The notes under the pieces were generated by a model. The model was not told the DNA's origin. It saw nothing but the letters and a program-made list of their open reading frames with translations, and searched no databases. Below are positions 30,040-41,339 of a stretch of 51,953 bases of DNA, in pieces (position 1 is the first letter of the stretch; each line of letters opens with the position of its first letter). A program made the position numbers and the translations under genes. The DNA is from Branchiostoma floridae (lineage: Eukaryota; Chordata; Leptocardii; Amphioxiformes; Branchiostomatidae): NCBI RefSeq assembly GCF_000003815.2, contig NC_049985.1, forward strand, positions 21,491,491-21,543,443. Reading direction: 5' to 3'.

Positions 30040-30700
30040 GCAATTTTGCAGACATTATGCAAATCTGTTTATTGTTTGCATGTTTGGTATCTGTTAATGT
30101 TCCATCTATCATAAATTACATTTATTGAAGTCCAGTTATGGAAAATATTGAAATTATACAGTGTTCTCATCAATTATGCAAATTCATTCTTCACTTGTAT
30201 AATATGTATATCATTATGAATATCTTTGCCTAAGCTACCTGCATACCTGAGATGATTGCAGTCCATCGTTCGTTTCTTCAGATACATTGAAAAACGGCTA
30301 AAATAGAGTATCCTCATTAATTATGCAAATGTACACACAATTTCCATGATTTGTACTTCATTTTGCACAGTTTGGTTTAAGCTACCTATATACCATAATT
30401 CATGAAAATCCGTTATTCCTATCTTGAGTTATTCTCTTCAGAACGTTTTTACAATAATGCCCCTGCAATTCCAAACCTAGCCGCTAGGGGAACAAACCGT
30501 ACGTCACTTCTTTTTGAGCACAAGAGCTATCTATTGGCTTTTTAAGAACACGAATTGTAAAACCGGAAGTTCCGCTGCAGTACCAAGGGAAGCCGCTATG
30601 CGGCCCAAAATCTAATCATTTCCAGCTTTTGTCACACCCCACCAACACACTACTAAGTATGGAACCAATCCATCCAGCCGGCGTCCTTGAGTTCTTTTGT
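30040..30700 (-). repeat. Dispersed repeat of the ATTACCTTCGCC family (minus)
   Basis: Contains three 'attatgcaaat' blocks, 'gccgctaggggaac' and 'aaaccggaagttccgctgca', the reverse-complement landmarks of the plus copies. Diverged. Confidence 0.6.
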
Positions 30701-31059
30701 TGACAGACAACATCCATTGCAAATTTCTGCCCAAAAGCTATTGCAAGTGATAAATTGACGGACATACAATAATGATAGTTTATTGATTGCAACCAATCTC
30801 TGAATACATGGCAGCGCAATACATAGCGCGCTGAATACATATTCAGGAAATTAGAATATACACACAGGTACATTAAAACTTAAAATAGAAATAAAAAGCA
30901 TAGTAATAAGACTAACATCAACACCGTAAGACAATACAGATGAGCTATTACTGCAGAGTAATAACTGAAATAGCTATTGCTGCAGAGTAGTAGTTGACAA
31001 TGGTGATGGAAGATTTCAACTTGTGGTCAACTCGAATGTTTGTTAACTAGGGCTGCAAA

Positions 31060-32520
31060 ATATGGAATTAGACTCATTTTATACCGATTTGTTTTGGCAA
31101 GAGGGTAGGAGGCAACCAATGCCGGAAAGTTGGGTCGTTGAGTAGCGACTTCGCGAATTTTAGGCTAAGGGTTTCTCTTCTTTCCTCGAGGACGGCATAT
31201 CTAATTTGTCAAGGGCGCTGTTGTCACATACATACTGGGATCCAATGATTATTCTGACTCTGAGTGCTCGCTTCTGTATACGTTCTATCTTCAATACTTG
31301 TTGCGTTGTGATATTTGAGTGCCAGACCGGAGCTGCATATTCAAGGGTCGGGCGAATATAACCTTGGTAAAAATCACAGAGGTCTTGAACAGGGAGTCCG
31401 GAGTTTTTTTAGTTTCTTTAGCCAGAAAAGTCGTGAGCTGGCCTTTTTGGTTATAACATCTACATGTTTTTCCCATCTTAGATTACTAGATAACCAAAGG
31501 CCTAGAATACAAGCAGGTTCTGTATACTTAAGGGACTTTCCGGCTAGTAAGATATTGTGGGGTGGAGGGCAGTTCCTCATGAATGAAAAGGTCATGAGAA
31601 TACATTTCTCGCTGTTTAAANNNNNNNNNNNNNNNNNNNNNNNNNNNNNNNNNNNNNNNNNNNNNNNNNNNNNNNNNNNNNNNNNNNNNNNNNNNNNNNN
31701 NNNNNNNNNNNNNNNNNNNNATTGGATTAGGCACGCTTCATTATAAAGTCGACTCTCGCACACAGACATCAATTAGTCCATGGGCCAGAGGTTTTTTTGG
31801 TACCACCGAAAGGGACAAGTGCTATCATGGATTTTTTGTATCGGTTTAAGATATCGTCTTTCAGAGCGTCATTAATATATATCAAAAATAGAACCGGACC
31901 AAGTTTAGTGCCCTGTGGCACTCCAGAAGAAATTTCTTTTAAATCTGAGCATTTGTTGTGGTATCGGACACACTGACTTCGTTTGGTAAGAAAACTAAAG
32001 ATCCATGGCATAATGGACGTCCGTACACCACAGGCAATCATTTTATCTATCAACTTGGTATGATTTATCCTATCGAAAGCCTTACTAGATTCAGTTAGTA
32101 AGATTGTGTGAACACCTCTAGGGATTTCGGCACCAAGAAATGTATAGTTATTTAAGCTAGTGAGATAATGAGACATCCCTTTCCTGTTACCAAACTGGTT
32201 TGTATCCACCACTCTGGCAACATTCTGGAGTACCCACTGAGTGATATAGGACTCAAGGGTTTTAATGAAAATTGAAGTTAAGGATATTGGTCTCAAAGTT
32301 TCAAAAGTGGCTGGTGTCTTGTTAGAAACAGGTGTTATAGACGCTTGCTTCCATTGAGTGGGAACGCATCCTTCTTCTAAAGATGAATTAAAGATGTGGG
32401 CTAACACTTTGCTAAACTCAGCTGCGAGCATTTTAACAATTTTGAGTGATACCTTGTTGGGACCGTTCGATTTATGGGAAAAGGCGTCTTAGCCTTTCGT
32501 ATAACTCCCAAGGACAAATT
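31060..32520 (-). pseudogene. Decayed LINE reverse transcriptase (jockey/CR1-like), with assembly gap
   Basis: On the minus strand, 32431-31769 encodes about 220 residues of an RT domain: RPISLTSIFIKTLE, SSKAFDRINHTKL, SSGVPQGTKLGPVLFLIYIN. The frame stops shortly afterwards and a 100-N gap (31621-31720) covers the region where the catalytic F/YxDD box is expected. After the gap the thumb and C-terminal part continues (LGLWLSSNLRWEKHVD, then YIRPTLEYAAPVW, RIQKRALRVRIIIGS) with a frameshift near 31150-31180. RT sequence also extends upstream of the 32431 Met (SHKSNGPNKVSLKIVK). Endonuclease not seen. Inactive fragment. Confidence 0.85.
31621..31720. other. Assembly gap (100 N)
   Basis: Exactly 100 N, the usual placeholder for a gap of unknown size. 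Confidence 1.
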
Positions 32521-33029
32521 TCAGGGGGCTTTAAAGGGGGCGGAAGGTATGAGCGCAAACAATATAGTAAGCGGCTTTTTTGTTCTAGACGATAACTCTA
32601 ACATATAACTTATTGACTTCTTTTTCTGAGACAGTGGAAGACGAAGGATCCCACTTTTCCTGTAATGTGTGGGTTCTGTGATCGGAGGAGAGCTGTAGTT
32701 TTATGTAAAGTTGGATAGATTAGTATAGAATTTGTTGGCTTTTTCTTCCTTGATCGTAGAGGGGACAATTATAAAATAAAATGTGTTCTGTCTGACATAT
32801 CTAACGTGCAGTATTTAGAAGTTCTTTCGCCCGTGGGGTGGGCACTATTTGTAAATGGCTATTTTGAGATTCAGCTTTCAAAGGGTGTGCAACAGGATAC
32901 ATGCAGAGGTTGTTGGGTAATATTAAGTTGTTACCTTTCTACCATACCTCCCCTTTTCTGTCTGCACTCCCCACCATCCGTACAATTAGTTAAAGTTAAA
33001 CCCTTCCCGCGCCAAGGGCGGTGCCCATT

Positions 33030-33280
33030 TCTGGCGCATAGGGCGGTGCCCATCTCTGTTTCGTTAGCCCTGGGCCACACACAACGCAATCACTACAGCA
33101 GGGGGCTAGTCCACTGGTAGTGGTGTGTGTTCAACTTCCATACTTTTTCCCGAATGCTGAGTGCTAAGCAGAGAAAGCAGCATGTACCATTTTTATAGTC
33201 TTTGGTATGACTCGGCCGGGATCGAACTCACGACCTTCCGAATGCAAGGCGAACACTCTTCCCACTAGGCCATTGCACCG
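33030..33280 (-). mobile_element. tRNA-derived SINE (minus copy)
   Basis: The reverse complement of the 13610-13891 element: 'ggatcgaactca' (B box) and 'ccactaggcca' (A box) near 33220-33273, and the shared body with 'cactacagcagggggct'. Truncated at the distal end. Confidence 0.8.
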
Positions 33281-33542
33281 TACAATGCGCAACCAATAAT
33301 GAATTACCCTAATGGATATACCTGCATTCAATGGGAATCTTCCAATCACGAATCACGATTGCTCGACAACTTGCTCGACAACTTTGCCCTATAGTTCCGC
33401 CAACACTTCTGAAACATGTTCCAACTTAATGACAAGACTCACGTAGAAATGGCCGAGTTAACAAGACCCTGGTCATCACATAGTTCCCTCCATTTGCAAG
33501 ATAGTGGGAGGGGCACCAACTTTCACGGCGGGCCAAATGTTA

Positions 33543-34446
33543 ACGAGGGGTGGTTCAAAAAGTAATGCAACAGGTCTTACAACAGGCTCATTTTTTTCAT
33601 CGAATGAGTTGAAATTTGGCACAATGATATAGGCATATAANNNNNNNNNNNNNNNNNNNNNNNNNNNNNNNNNNNNNNNNNNNNNNNNNNNNNNNNNNNN
33701 NNNNNNNNNNNNNNNNNNNNNNNNNNNNNNNNNNNNNNNNNNNNNNNNNNNNNNNNNACTCCTTGTGTCTATTGTAGAAGTGAAACTGCATATGTGTAAA
33801 GCTGTATTTCTCGTCATGCCGCATGTCTATTTTTTCTTTTGAAGTTTTAATTTTTTCGTTCCTGGGGTGAAGTAATATATGATGGCGGTTGTCAGGGTCG
33901 TTGATCAGGGGTGAGCTGATTAAAATTTCCGTAGTCGACCTATTCATCAACTGAGAGGACTCAGAATTCGCACACTTCTTGGTCTTTAAAAAGTTGATAT
34001 TTGTGCCAATTTAGTATCTTTTAGTTAATGAAAAAGCAGTGTACACAGCCCTTTAATCAACAAACCACGTATTTGGCTAATATTCAAATTGCCTGCAATG
34101 TAGCAACTCAATCCATTCTAGCAGCTGTACAAGACGAACCATTGGGCGTTCAGAAATGAAAATCGGCATGTAACCTTAAGAGACACTCACTATTATACAG
34201 ATACAATTTTAGTTTCCTATAGTAGTTATAAGATGGTCAGATCTAGAGGAACTGATGTTCTGACAAGCTTTCAAGGGTGTGGTCATCTTGAAGTCAACTA
34301 AGTTGCTCCTAAAAATCTGAAAAACAAATTGAGATATTTCAATCTCAAGATGATATACGCCTTTACCTTTGTGCCAAATTTCAACTCATTCCATGAAAAA
34401 ATGAGCCTGTTGTAAGACCTGTTGCATTACTTTTTGAACCCCCTCG
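33543..34446. mobile_element. Mariner/Tc1-type element inserted at a TA, internal part in gap
   Basis: Terminal inverted repeats of about 80 bp: left 'acgaggggtggttcaaaaag' then 'taatgcaacaggtcttac', right the reverse complement, ending 'ccccctcg'. TA flanks both ends (33541-33542, 34447-34448). 'TTCAAAAAGTAATGCA' is typical of mariner-class ends. A 117-N gap occupies part of the inside and no transposase is seen in what remains. Confidence 0.75.
33641..33757. other. Assembly gap (117 N)
   Basis: 117 consecutive N inside the mariner-type element; the non-round number suggests an estimated gap size. Confidence 1.
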
Positions 34447-35104
34447 TAGAAGGATCGTGAGAATTGGTCCGACTTTCAGAAAAGCGCAGTAACATTCCGC
34501 ATCCAAATCTGGAACTACTTTAATCGCAATGTCAAGACTCACGTAGAGATGCCCGACTTAATACAAGTCATTATCATCACATAGATCACTCCATTCTGAA
34601 GACTTTGAGAGTGAACCAATTCTCACGGCGGACCAAATATTATAGAAGGGTCGTGAGAATTGGTCCGCCTTTCAGAAAAGCGCAATAACGTCCCGCAACC
34701 ACTTCTGAAACAATTTGAATCGCAATGTCAAGACTCACATGGAGATGTCCATGTTAATAAAAGTCATCTTCATCACATAGATCACTTCATTTTGGAAGAC
34801 TTTAAGGGCGGACCGATTCTCACGGCGGACCAAATATTATAGAAGGGTCGTGAGAATCGGTCCGCCTTTCATTGAACATTGCACGAATCCTGGCAAATGC
34901 TGGCAAATGCGTATTTATGGCAATATTAATAAAGGCGGATTCGTAACATCCGAACATCGAACTTTCTCATTAATTATGCAAATTAGCTGTTGATTCGCAT
35001 AATTAGTATCTCATGTAGGTCTTCACTTCATGACGATCCGTCAACACGCTCATATTTTCTCATCTATCGTATTTTCTATTAAAGTACGCATCCGTTTTGG
35101 GTGA

Positions 35105-35674
35105 TAGGGCCTTCACACTGAAACCGAATTAGCAGGAATCAAGCAGAACCAGCCGGAATGAAGTATTTGCAAAATTCGTGCCACATTCGGGGCCATTCCG
35201 AGTGGTTTTTATATCCCCGTCACACGAGAAGGAATGAGCCAGAATGCCGTCAGAATTAAAATTCTTTTCTATTCCTGGGAATTCGTAGTGCATTCTAGAA
35301 ATTCGTACTGCATTCCAGATACTCTTTTGGCCACATTCGGGCAGGATTCGAAGTGGCTTGCCGTTTCGGTTCTCCATCGATTAAGATAAGAATGTTTCAA
35401 ATAATGTTGGAATGCTGTAGGATGCGGTCGAACTACAGTTAGGATGCGGTCGAACTGCAGTTAGAATAGTTAGAAAACACTTAGAATCCATTTGGAATGC
35501 CATTCGATATTTCTCCACTTCGAATGCACCTCGACAGTTTTTGACATTTGACAACTTTCGAGCTAGCCAAAAGAACGGGGACGAATATCTGGAATGCAGT
35601 AAGAATGTTTAGAATACAGTACGAATTGACAGGAATTGACGGGATAACGTGCTCTCGTGTGAAGGGGGCTTGAG
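35105..35674. mobile_element. MITE-like element rich in GGAATGC motifs
   Basis: The ends 'agggccttcacac' and 'gtgtgaagggggctt' are inverted. The inside repeats 'gaatgc', 'attcgtactgcattc' and 'ccacattcggg' many times on both strands, with a further 'gtcacacgagaaggaatga' at about 35218. No coding frame is credible. Confidence 0.6.
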
Positions 35675-36309
35675 TATCAGACAGATCTGTGGGACTGAAA
35701 GGTAAAATGGAAAAAACTGAAATAAAGTCTGCACCCCTTCTCCACCAATTTCGAACAGACCTTGAACTGGATAAATTCAAATTTATGCTATTTTCCCCAG
35801 GTTATTTTGCATACATCCCTGCTGTCACAGGTAACATACAGTAATTGGCAACTACGCACATAACTTAAGGGAAAAGGTACCAATGTCCTGCTAACAGTAC
35901 TGTTGCATCAGTCCGTTCTTGCTGTCAGTGTTTGTCGGTTTTCTCTGTTCGGGAGATAGTTCATTTCACACCGCAGGGCCCTGGAACTGCAGACTACCTC
36001 TGAAGGACTGAACCTGAACCTTTGATACTGTCAACATGTGCGGGTCCCATTCCGACAGCTGCTTTGTAGCATACCGTGTCCGTCTGTGTAGTACAGGTGG
36101 TGAAATTCATTTAAACATATTCTGCAAGTAGGGCGGGGCCTTGTTGCGAACTGCCTTGTACACATTAACCAGTATGTTTCCTTTCAATCGTTAGGAAAGT
36201 GACTCCATCCCCGCCTATGCTAACCGGGTTAACATTTCTCTCCTTCCCAGCTACATATGTGACAATTTTGAAAGTCCTATCATTGAATGCAGTGGATTTA
36301 TAAACTTTC

Positions 36310-36776
36310 TGCATTAATTATGCAAATTCGTTGTTGATTTGCATAATTTGTATCAGGTTATGTAAGTCATCACTCATTCTATCTACATACCAAAAATCTT
36401 GTCGATCCGTAAACACGTTCTCGAGTCATTCTTGTCTAAAGTTTGAAAGGAAACCGGTGCCTGTAGTTCCATAAAAGCCGCTAGGGGGCTCAAACTCACA
36501 GCAATTACTCTCTAAATATTACTTTCTGGCTATCTACCACTCAAAAATCACGACCACAGCATGTCAAGAACATGAGATATCAAAAATGGAAGTTCCACTG
36601 CAGTACATTAGCAAGCCGCTAGGGTCCCATTAGCGAACTTGACCCTCGTTTTCCCGACCCCTACCAAATATCATCAGGATCCATCCAAGGCTTCTCGAGT
36701 TATATTGTTAGCAGGCGGACGGACGGAAGGACGCACAAGCCTAAAAGATAACCGTAGCCATTCTGGCGAAGGTAAT
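36310..36776 (-). repeat. Dispersed repeat of the ATTACCTTCGCC family (minus), close partner of 25045
   Basis: Ends 'ggcgaaggtaat' at 36776. Nearly identical in reverse complement to 25045-25300. It contains 'aattatgcaaat' at about 36318. Confidence 0.8.
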
Positions 36777-37055
36777 CAAACATTTCCAAGTTCACAACAA
36801 ATCCAATTGATGTGGCTAATCAATCAATTTCCTTTTGGGCAGACTGAGGGACATCCACATATAGGGGCTCAAAGTACCACTTGTATAGGCACTGGAGTTG
36901 TTTTGTACAATGCATTTCTGAAAAGTGGTAAAATGCATCACCATTATACAATTGGACTAAAATACAATTTTCTGCATATTCTAGTAAGGAATTGAAAGTC
37001 ATTGACTTTGTAGCCAGCTGTTAGTCTGACAGTTACAACAAGTACTCTTTAAATT

Positions 37056-37077
37056 ATATATATATATATATATATAT
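37056..37077. repeat. (AT)n microsatellite
   Basis: About ten AT dinucleotides. Confidence 0.9.
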
Positions 37078-37659
37078 TTTTAATACAGACATAGAAAATA
37101 GAAAGAACCCTTTATGGTTCGGCAAAACTCGGAACATTCATGGCACACCGCATGTTAAACTCAGGCGTTATATGCTGTGCCGGAACTGCATAGAGTCAAT
37201 TCCACGTTACCAAGAGAGTGTTTCTGTGTATGACATTTGTGGTACAATGAATACCGATGAATTTTTCAGGGTCATCAATCATATACCACTCAGCTGTTTT
37301 TTGCTTCGTATCTTAAACTCTATATGAATGCCTGTTGACCACTGGCCTATATGGACAAGTTGCCAGATATAAAGTTCCTCACAACCGAGATGGCAGGCTT
37401 GTTGGAGGCTTTAAACTATTTCATGTCATGATATGTCAGTAACAAAATACGAAGCTAGTTATGAGACTGGAAATTTATGACATAATTTGCACTTACCAAA
37501 GGACAGTCACTCTTAAATGCGAATCGAATTCCCTACCAGCCGTACAATTGTGGAGGAGGCGACGGAAGACTACAACTAAGCAACTTCACTATTCCGCCAT
37601 GTACATCGCAGAGAGCGATGGCATGCCTGTCATATCTGTGCCGCACCCCGAACTAACAA

Positions 37660-37830
37660 TTTCTGCCTCTGGATCCGCGTATGTTTATCAACTCGGACGT
37701 CATCACATTGCCATTCAAGCAGTTTCAGAAGTGGTTGCGGAAAGTTACTGCGTTTTATCAAAGGCGGACAGAATATCACGGCCCTTTGTATAATATTTGG
37801 TCCGCCGTGGGAATCGGCCCCGACTCCGCC
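37660..37830 (-). repeat. Single inverted copy of the 197-bp MITE unit
   Basis: Carries 'gtttcagaagtggttgcgg', 'aaaggcgga' and 'ataatatttggtccgccgtg', the reverse complement of landmarks at 34449-34840. Confidence 0.7.
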
Positions 37831-38204
37831 CCAAATTTTTCCAAATGTAAGTTTTATACCTATTACCTATGTGCAATTTCAATTTCATGCAGGCAGTTGA
37901 ATTCCTTGATCATCGCGCGCTGATGGTGAAGAGTGACATAGTTTACTTCTTGTGCACATTATTCGTAGTTTTTAGGCCACGCCTGGTTATTGCATCATCA
38001 CTCCAAATATGACAGCCGGACCGAACCTCACGGCCGGACCGAAACCCATACATAGAACACCTGTTCATCCCAACGCAAGAATATGAATAGATAAATAAAC
38101 TTTATTGCACGACATTTGTACATGGTACAATGTATGGCAATAGTAATAAATCAATTTATACAAGGTCTATGACTACAGGAATGGCGTTTCCCCGTCGGAT
38201 CTTT

Positions 38205-38735
38205 GGGGGGGGGGGGGGTGCTTTGTCTCTTCTCATGCTCCTGTCAAATCAATCCTGTTCAATTTGATTCAACTTTTTTCTTGGGGCCAAATGAACTGAA
38301 ACTTGGCATCGGGGTATGGGTAGCAAATACCCCCAGACTTTTGTTCACTTCTTTGATAGATGCCTTAGAAATTATGATATTGAGGGCTTTTGGTCCCTTT
38401 TAAATATCCCAAATATATATATTTTGGGCCCCTCCGCCCTCAGGTATATATTACAACCTAATAACCTGAAATTTGGCACAGAGGTGCATTGGACATATGA
38501 GCATAGGAACCCATCAACACTTTCTTCATAGGTTACTTTAAAATTAGTTAATTTGGGGGGTTTGTCCATTTTTGACTAAAATGTATATTTTTTGCTCCTA
38601 TGCCCTTGTATATATATATATAGAAACCAAATGAACGGTATGAAGGTGTGTAGGACAAGTGCCCACAATACTTCATTTTCCCTTTGAGCATACATTACTT
38701 TACATTGTTAAATTTGGGGATTTTTTTTTGCCACT
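38205..38735 (+). repeat. 162-bp repeat family, short array
   Basis: Begins after a run of G at 38206-38217. About three units carrying 'gaaatttggcacagaggtgc', 'ccatcaacactttcttcat' and 'aaaatgtatatttt' at 162-174 bp spacing. Same family as 41340-43260. Confidence 0.75.
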
Positions 38736-39024
38736 TACAGTATCAGGTGCTGAGCGGGTCCTCGTATTTGTCGCTTCTCTCTGAACTTCTGAACTTAGGT
38801 GGGAAAAACTGTCTGACCGTCGCTTATTCATTCTTTGACAATGTGTCATAAAACTGTCCATGATCACACTCATCAGTATCATCGTATTGTCATAGAGCGG
38901 TAATGTGATGAACAGGACCAATCTTCAGTCCTTTATAGAGAGTGAAGTTATTGTGATGGGGGGTTACCCGGTGTGGATAACAGGCTTCTATGTAACAGTG
39001 TTTATCGGTGTTTCCACAAGCATG

Positions 39025-39200
39025 CCGATGGGGAATGCTCTAACAACGACGGGGAATTCTCTAACGGGGAACGCCCCATGATGACGGGGAATAGTCCAGA
39101 CGGGGAATCCCAACGACGGCGGGGAATCCTCTATGACAACGGGGAATGCTCCAAAAAAATCTGACGGGGAAACGTCTTTGCGGGGAAAGCCCTGTGGTAT
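39025..39200 (+). repeat. Minisatellite of GACGGGGAA units
   Basis: About eight imperfect units with the core 'gacggggaatnctct', spacing 17-28 bp. No gene. Confidence 0.75.
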
Positions 39201-41260
39201 TGACATAGTGTAATATACAGGTTCGATAAACGCCGAAGGGCGTTATACCGGCTATAACGTTATAGATCATATAACCTCCCGTTTCTGTCTCCTGGTGTGA
39301 GGAGACAAAACGGGAGATATGACAAAACGCCGACAATCTTCTCCACCGACTTCTAACGTTACTTGGAGACCAAATAAAGCAAGGAGGTGATATATTAAAC
39401 CTCCTTGTGGAGACTAATATTAATAAAGTAGCCCACAGATACAAGAAGCCTGGCTGGGTAGAAATTTGTGGCACGATGAAAGGAATCGAAGTGTAGTTGT
39501 ATGGTGTAGGAATGTGCCGGTTTCGAGACTAAAAAAAAAGATTGGATGATTTGATTCTGAAGTTTTTCTAGTTCGTGTTAACGTTACGCGCTTGACGGCC
39601 CTATTTTGAAATAGAATTTCAAAGGCCGGATGTAGATAGAATTTCTCCGACATTCTGTTGGGTATTTTCTCTTTTTTCAAGTGCACTCTACAATATTTTA
39701 CCGCGTAAAATCTCCTTGGTAGAAGGTAGAACTGGCCCAGTCTCCTTGTTACATGTATGACATGTTATTGTTGTTGTACGGCGACGGGACATCCCCATAC
39801 AGTAGGATGTGAGATATTGTACTGTGGTCTTCTGTTCTCGGCTCGTTATCGGCACATCGATCATGAAGCGAACTTGTTAGCTTGATTCTACCAAGCTATT
39901 GATTGACAACTTATTGCTTTGTTCCAAAATCTCGAATTTCGAAAGTCAGATTGTGTAGCTACGAGGTCTTCGCGACTCCCCATGAATACAATGGAACAAT
40001 CCAACGAACTCGTTCCCACCTTCCGCAGAAACAAGTCAATACAACATAAAACGTATTGCCGACCATCATGAATTACCGATAAGCGTTGTTAAGACTTTGT
40101 TATGTAGACTCTCTAGCTATAGGTTGTCTTGTTGAGGAGAAGTTCGTATCCTACGAACGGCCTTGCGATCATATCATGAGTACGAGAGTGACCTACGACC
40201 TTTCATGTTTATGGCGCGGACTTGTGAAATTCCGCAAGCAAGGCCACCCAGAAGATCCCAGAAGACATGCAAGAGCACACGCACGCAGGCACTCGGCGCG
40301 TCCCAGTACAGCTAACGTTACAATGACGACCGTCGGGCGAAAACAACAAGAATTCTGCACAGACCTTCATTCGAGCTTTGTAGTGGTAACGGCGTTACAG
40401 TTACAGTTGTTACCCAAGGTAAGTGTTTGATTCCGTTATTCTAAATCTCAGGTTTGGAAACTTTTGACAGGAGCTTACTGTCACTGTCAGGAGTTTAGCA
40501 TGCATGTGTGTATATGACGTATATGGCTGTCATAATCTGAAATGAATATTGGGACTCCTTCCAAGCATTTCAAATTCAAGTAACGTTAACGTTACATCTG
40601 ATCTTTACGTTAGATATTGTTAGTGGATGACCGTTATCGTTACAAACCTATAAATCATGTCGAACCTCAAACGTTTGATAACTTCTTGGGCCACATGGGT
40701 GGCGCATAATTTGACTTATTTGTCCAATTTCTTCTACTATTTGTTTGCGATCAGCGCGGCCTGGTATCGGCTATTAGTCGTATATCAGACCAAGGAGGTT
40801 TGATCGCACAGAGACAGCAAGTAACAGATACAGCCAGACTAACGCTACGTAATACTGGTACAGACCCCTAGCCAGAAAATAGTTTTGCAGCAGACGCGGG
40901 AATGTTCGTAGGACAAGAACTGATGGGTTATAGGGGGAAAATCACTGACTAAGCGTTCAACTTGTAGCATTTGTATGTTGTACTTTTCGTTGTACTGTTC
41001 TTGATGGTTATTTGTGGGAATGGAATGAGGTGGGCCTTCTTCAGCAAAACAAGTCCACACGTGTTCCAACGGTCAGAGCCATAAAACTACCCAACAAAAG
41101 GGACGCCTTCCTGTATACGTAGCGGACTGGAGCTCCATTTTCAAACACAAGACCACCCATAGTTCTGTTGAACAGTTGCATAGAATAGAACCCTCCCACG
41201 TTTAGCATCAGAGCACTTCAGCTGTATCACTATCAGATCATGTTACAGTATTACATTTTT
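39200..41260. other. Region without a supported gene
   Basis: An open frame at 40086-40430 (+) ends just past a consensus donor ('cccaaggtaagtg'), and could be a first exon, but it resembles no known domain and has no matching downstream exon. Otherwise unique-looking sequence with no RNA gene seen. Confidence 0.3.
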
Positions 41261-41339
41261 ATATTTCAGCCATACATAGTATGGTGAAATATATTGTTAT
41301 ATTGCAATCCATACATAGTATGGGATTGCAATATATTGT

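Larger units (their letters stand above)
33385..34878. repeat. Tandem MITE array of about 197-bp units, interrupted by another element
   Basis: Units begin 'agaagggtcgtgagaat' and end 'cacggcggaccaaatattat'; the inner termini 'gtgagaatcggtccgcc' and 'ggcggaccgattctcac' are inverted repeats. Full units lie at 34449-34643 and 34644-34840, with a partial one to 34878. An incomplete unit at 33385-33542 is separated from the rest by the insertion 33543-34446. A lone inverted copy is at 37660-37830. Confidence 0.75.

Noticed and set aside
40086-40430. 114-codon open frame followed by a consensus splice donor
   Set aside because: No recognisable domain, no downstream partner exon, and composition looks like chance; kept only as a low-confidence note.
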